12,345 nucleotides of DNA from NCBI GenBank assembly GCA_040381555.1, contig JBEIHC010000087.1, positions 1-12,345 on the forward strand, read 5' to 3'. Origin of the DNA: CANHCC01 sp040381555 (lineage in GTDB: Bacteria > Bacteroidota > Bacteroidia > J057 > RFSG01). The translations under genes were made by a program, and so were the position numbers. Of this stretch, positions 12,192 to 12,345 are shown piece after piece; positions within the stretch are counted from its first letter, which is position 1; every line of letters begins with the position of its first letter. The notes beneath the pieces are model-generated. The model was not told where the DNA came from. It worked only from the letters and a program-made list of their open reading frames with translations, and made no database searches.

Positions 12192-12345
12192 ATGAGCGAA
12201 CTGATTAAAGAAATTACTGAAGAAGGTAAAGCCGCAATGGACAGAACCGTCTTTTACCTAGATACAGAATTTCAAAAAATCCTGGCAGTGAAATCAAGTC
12301 CTGCCATGGTAGATTCTCTCAGATTAGATTATTATGGTTCACAGA
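12192..12345 (+). CDS. frr: Ribosome recycling factor, N-terminal part (cut by window end)
   Basis: 51 codons visible, starting MSELIKEITEEGKAAMDRTV, 49 nt after the pyrH stop. RRF, with EF-G, splits the post-termination ribosome. The helical start, the SSPAMVDSLRLDYYGS stretch and the position after pyrH identify it. The usual KIR-(A/T)-G-(K/R)-ASP motif reads KILAVKSSP here: Leu at 31 in place of the conserved Arg (R28 in E. coli) and Val at 33 in place of the conserved Gly. The codons are CTG and GTG, each one base from Arg CGG and Gly GGG. The rest of the gene lies beyond the window. Confidence 0.92.
   Translation, partial: MSELIKEITEEGKAAMDRTVFYLDTEFQKILAVKSSPAMVDSLRLDYYGSQ

Overview
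The window looks like chromosomal DNA from a member of the Bacteroidota. Three things point there. Several genes carry promoters of the Bacteroidota type (TTG, 19-20 nt, TAnnTTTG). Start codons lack Shine-Dalgarno sequences. The proteins themselves (FNR-like regulator, TsaB, SmpB, EF-Ts, UMP kinase) have the look of that phylum. I cannot place it below phylum. Most of the window is ordinary housekeeping and accessory chromosome. No phage, transposase, CRISPR array, rRNA or tRNA is visible.

Layout, left to right. 1-88: a heptamer array (TCATAAC) that reaches the window edge. 89-1410, minus strand: a stand-alone cyclic-nucleotide-binding-fold protein and a full-length Crp/Fnr regulator with a cysteine set resembling FNR. 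1411-2104: a 694-nt stretch without a convincing gene, holding the fnr-like promoter, a doubtful 56-codon frame, two CTTCG...CTCAG repeat copies and a strong terminator. 2105-4351, minus strand: tsaB, a small lipoprotein, a GNAT acetyltransferase and a secreted YceI-family protein. 4447-5171, plus strand: a small protein resembling the polyhydroxyalkanoic-acid-system family and an FdtA/WxcM-type sugar ketoisomerase. 5172-5548: a repeat-rich convergent intergenic region. 5549-6408, minus strand: smpB preceded by an FlK-like thioesterase. 6486-10423, minus strand: a five-gene metal uptake operon. 10472-12345, plus strand: tsf, pyrH and the start of frr.

The best-defined system is the metal operon: DtxR-family regulator, TroA-like binding lipoprotein, ATPase and two permeases. 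All four junctions are 4-nt ATGA overlaps, so the genes are probably translated as one coupled unit. The operon is read from a promoter enclosed by a 40-bp dyad, a candidate autoregulatory operator. It lies back to back with the tsf promoter, and tsf lacks its usual partner rpsB immediately upstream.

The most unusual observations are: the repeat modules at 5221-5546, where a CGCAGATT-containing unit and stop-codon-bearing heptamers sit next to the smpB stop codon; the metal-operon dyad; and replacement of two normally conserved residues near the N-terminus of ribosome recycling factor.
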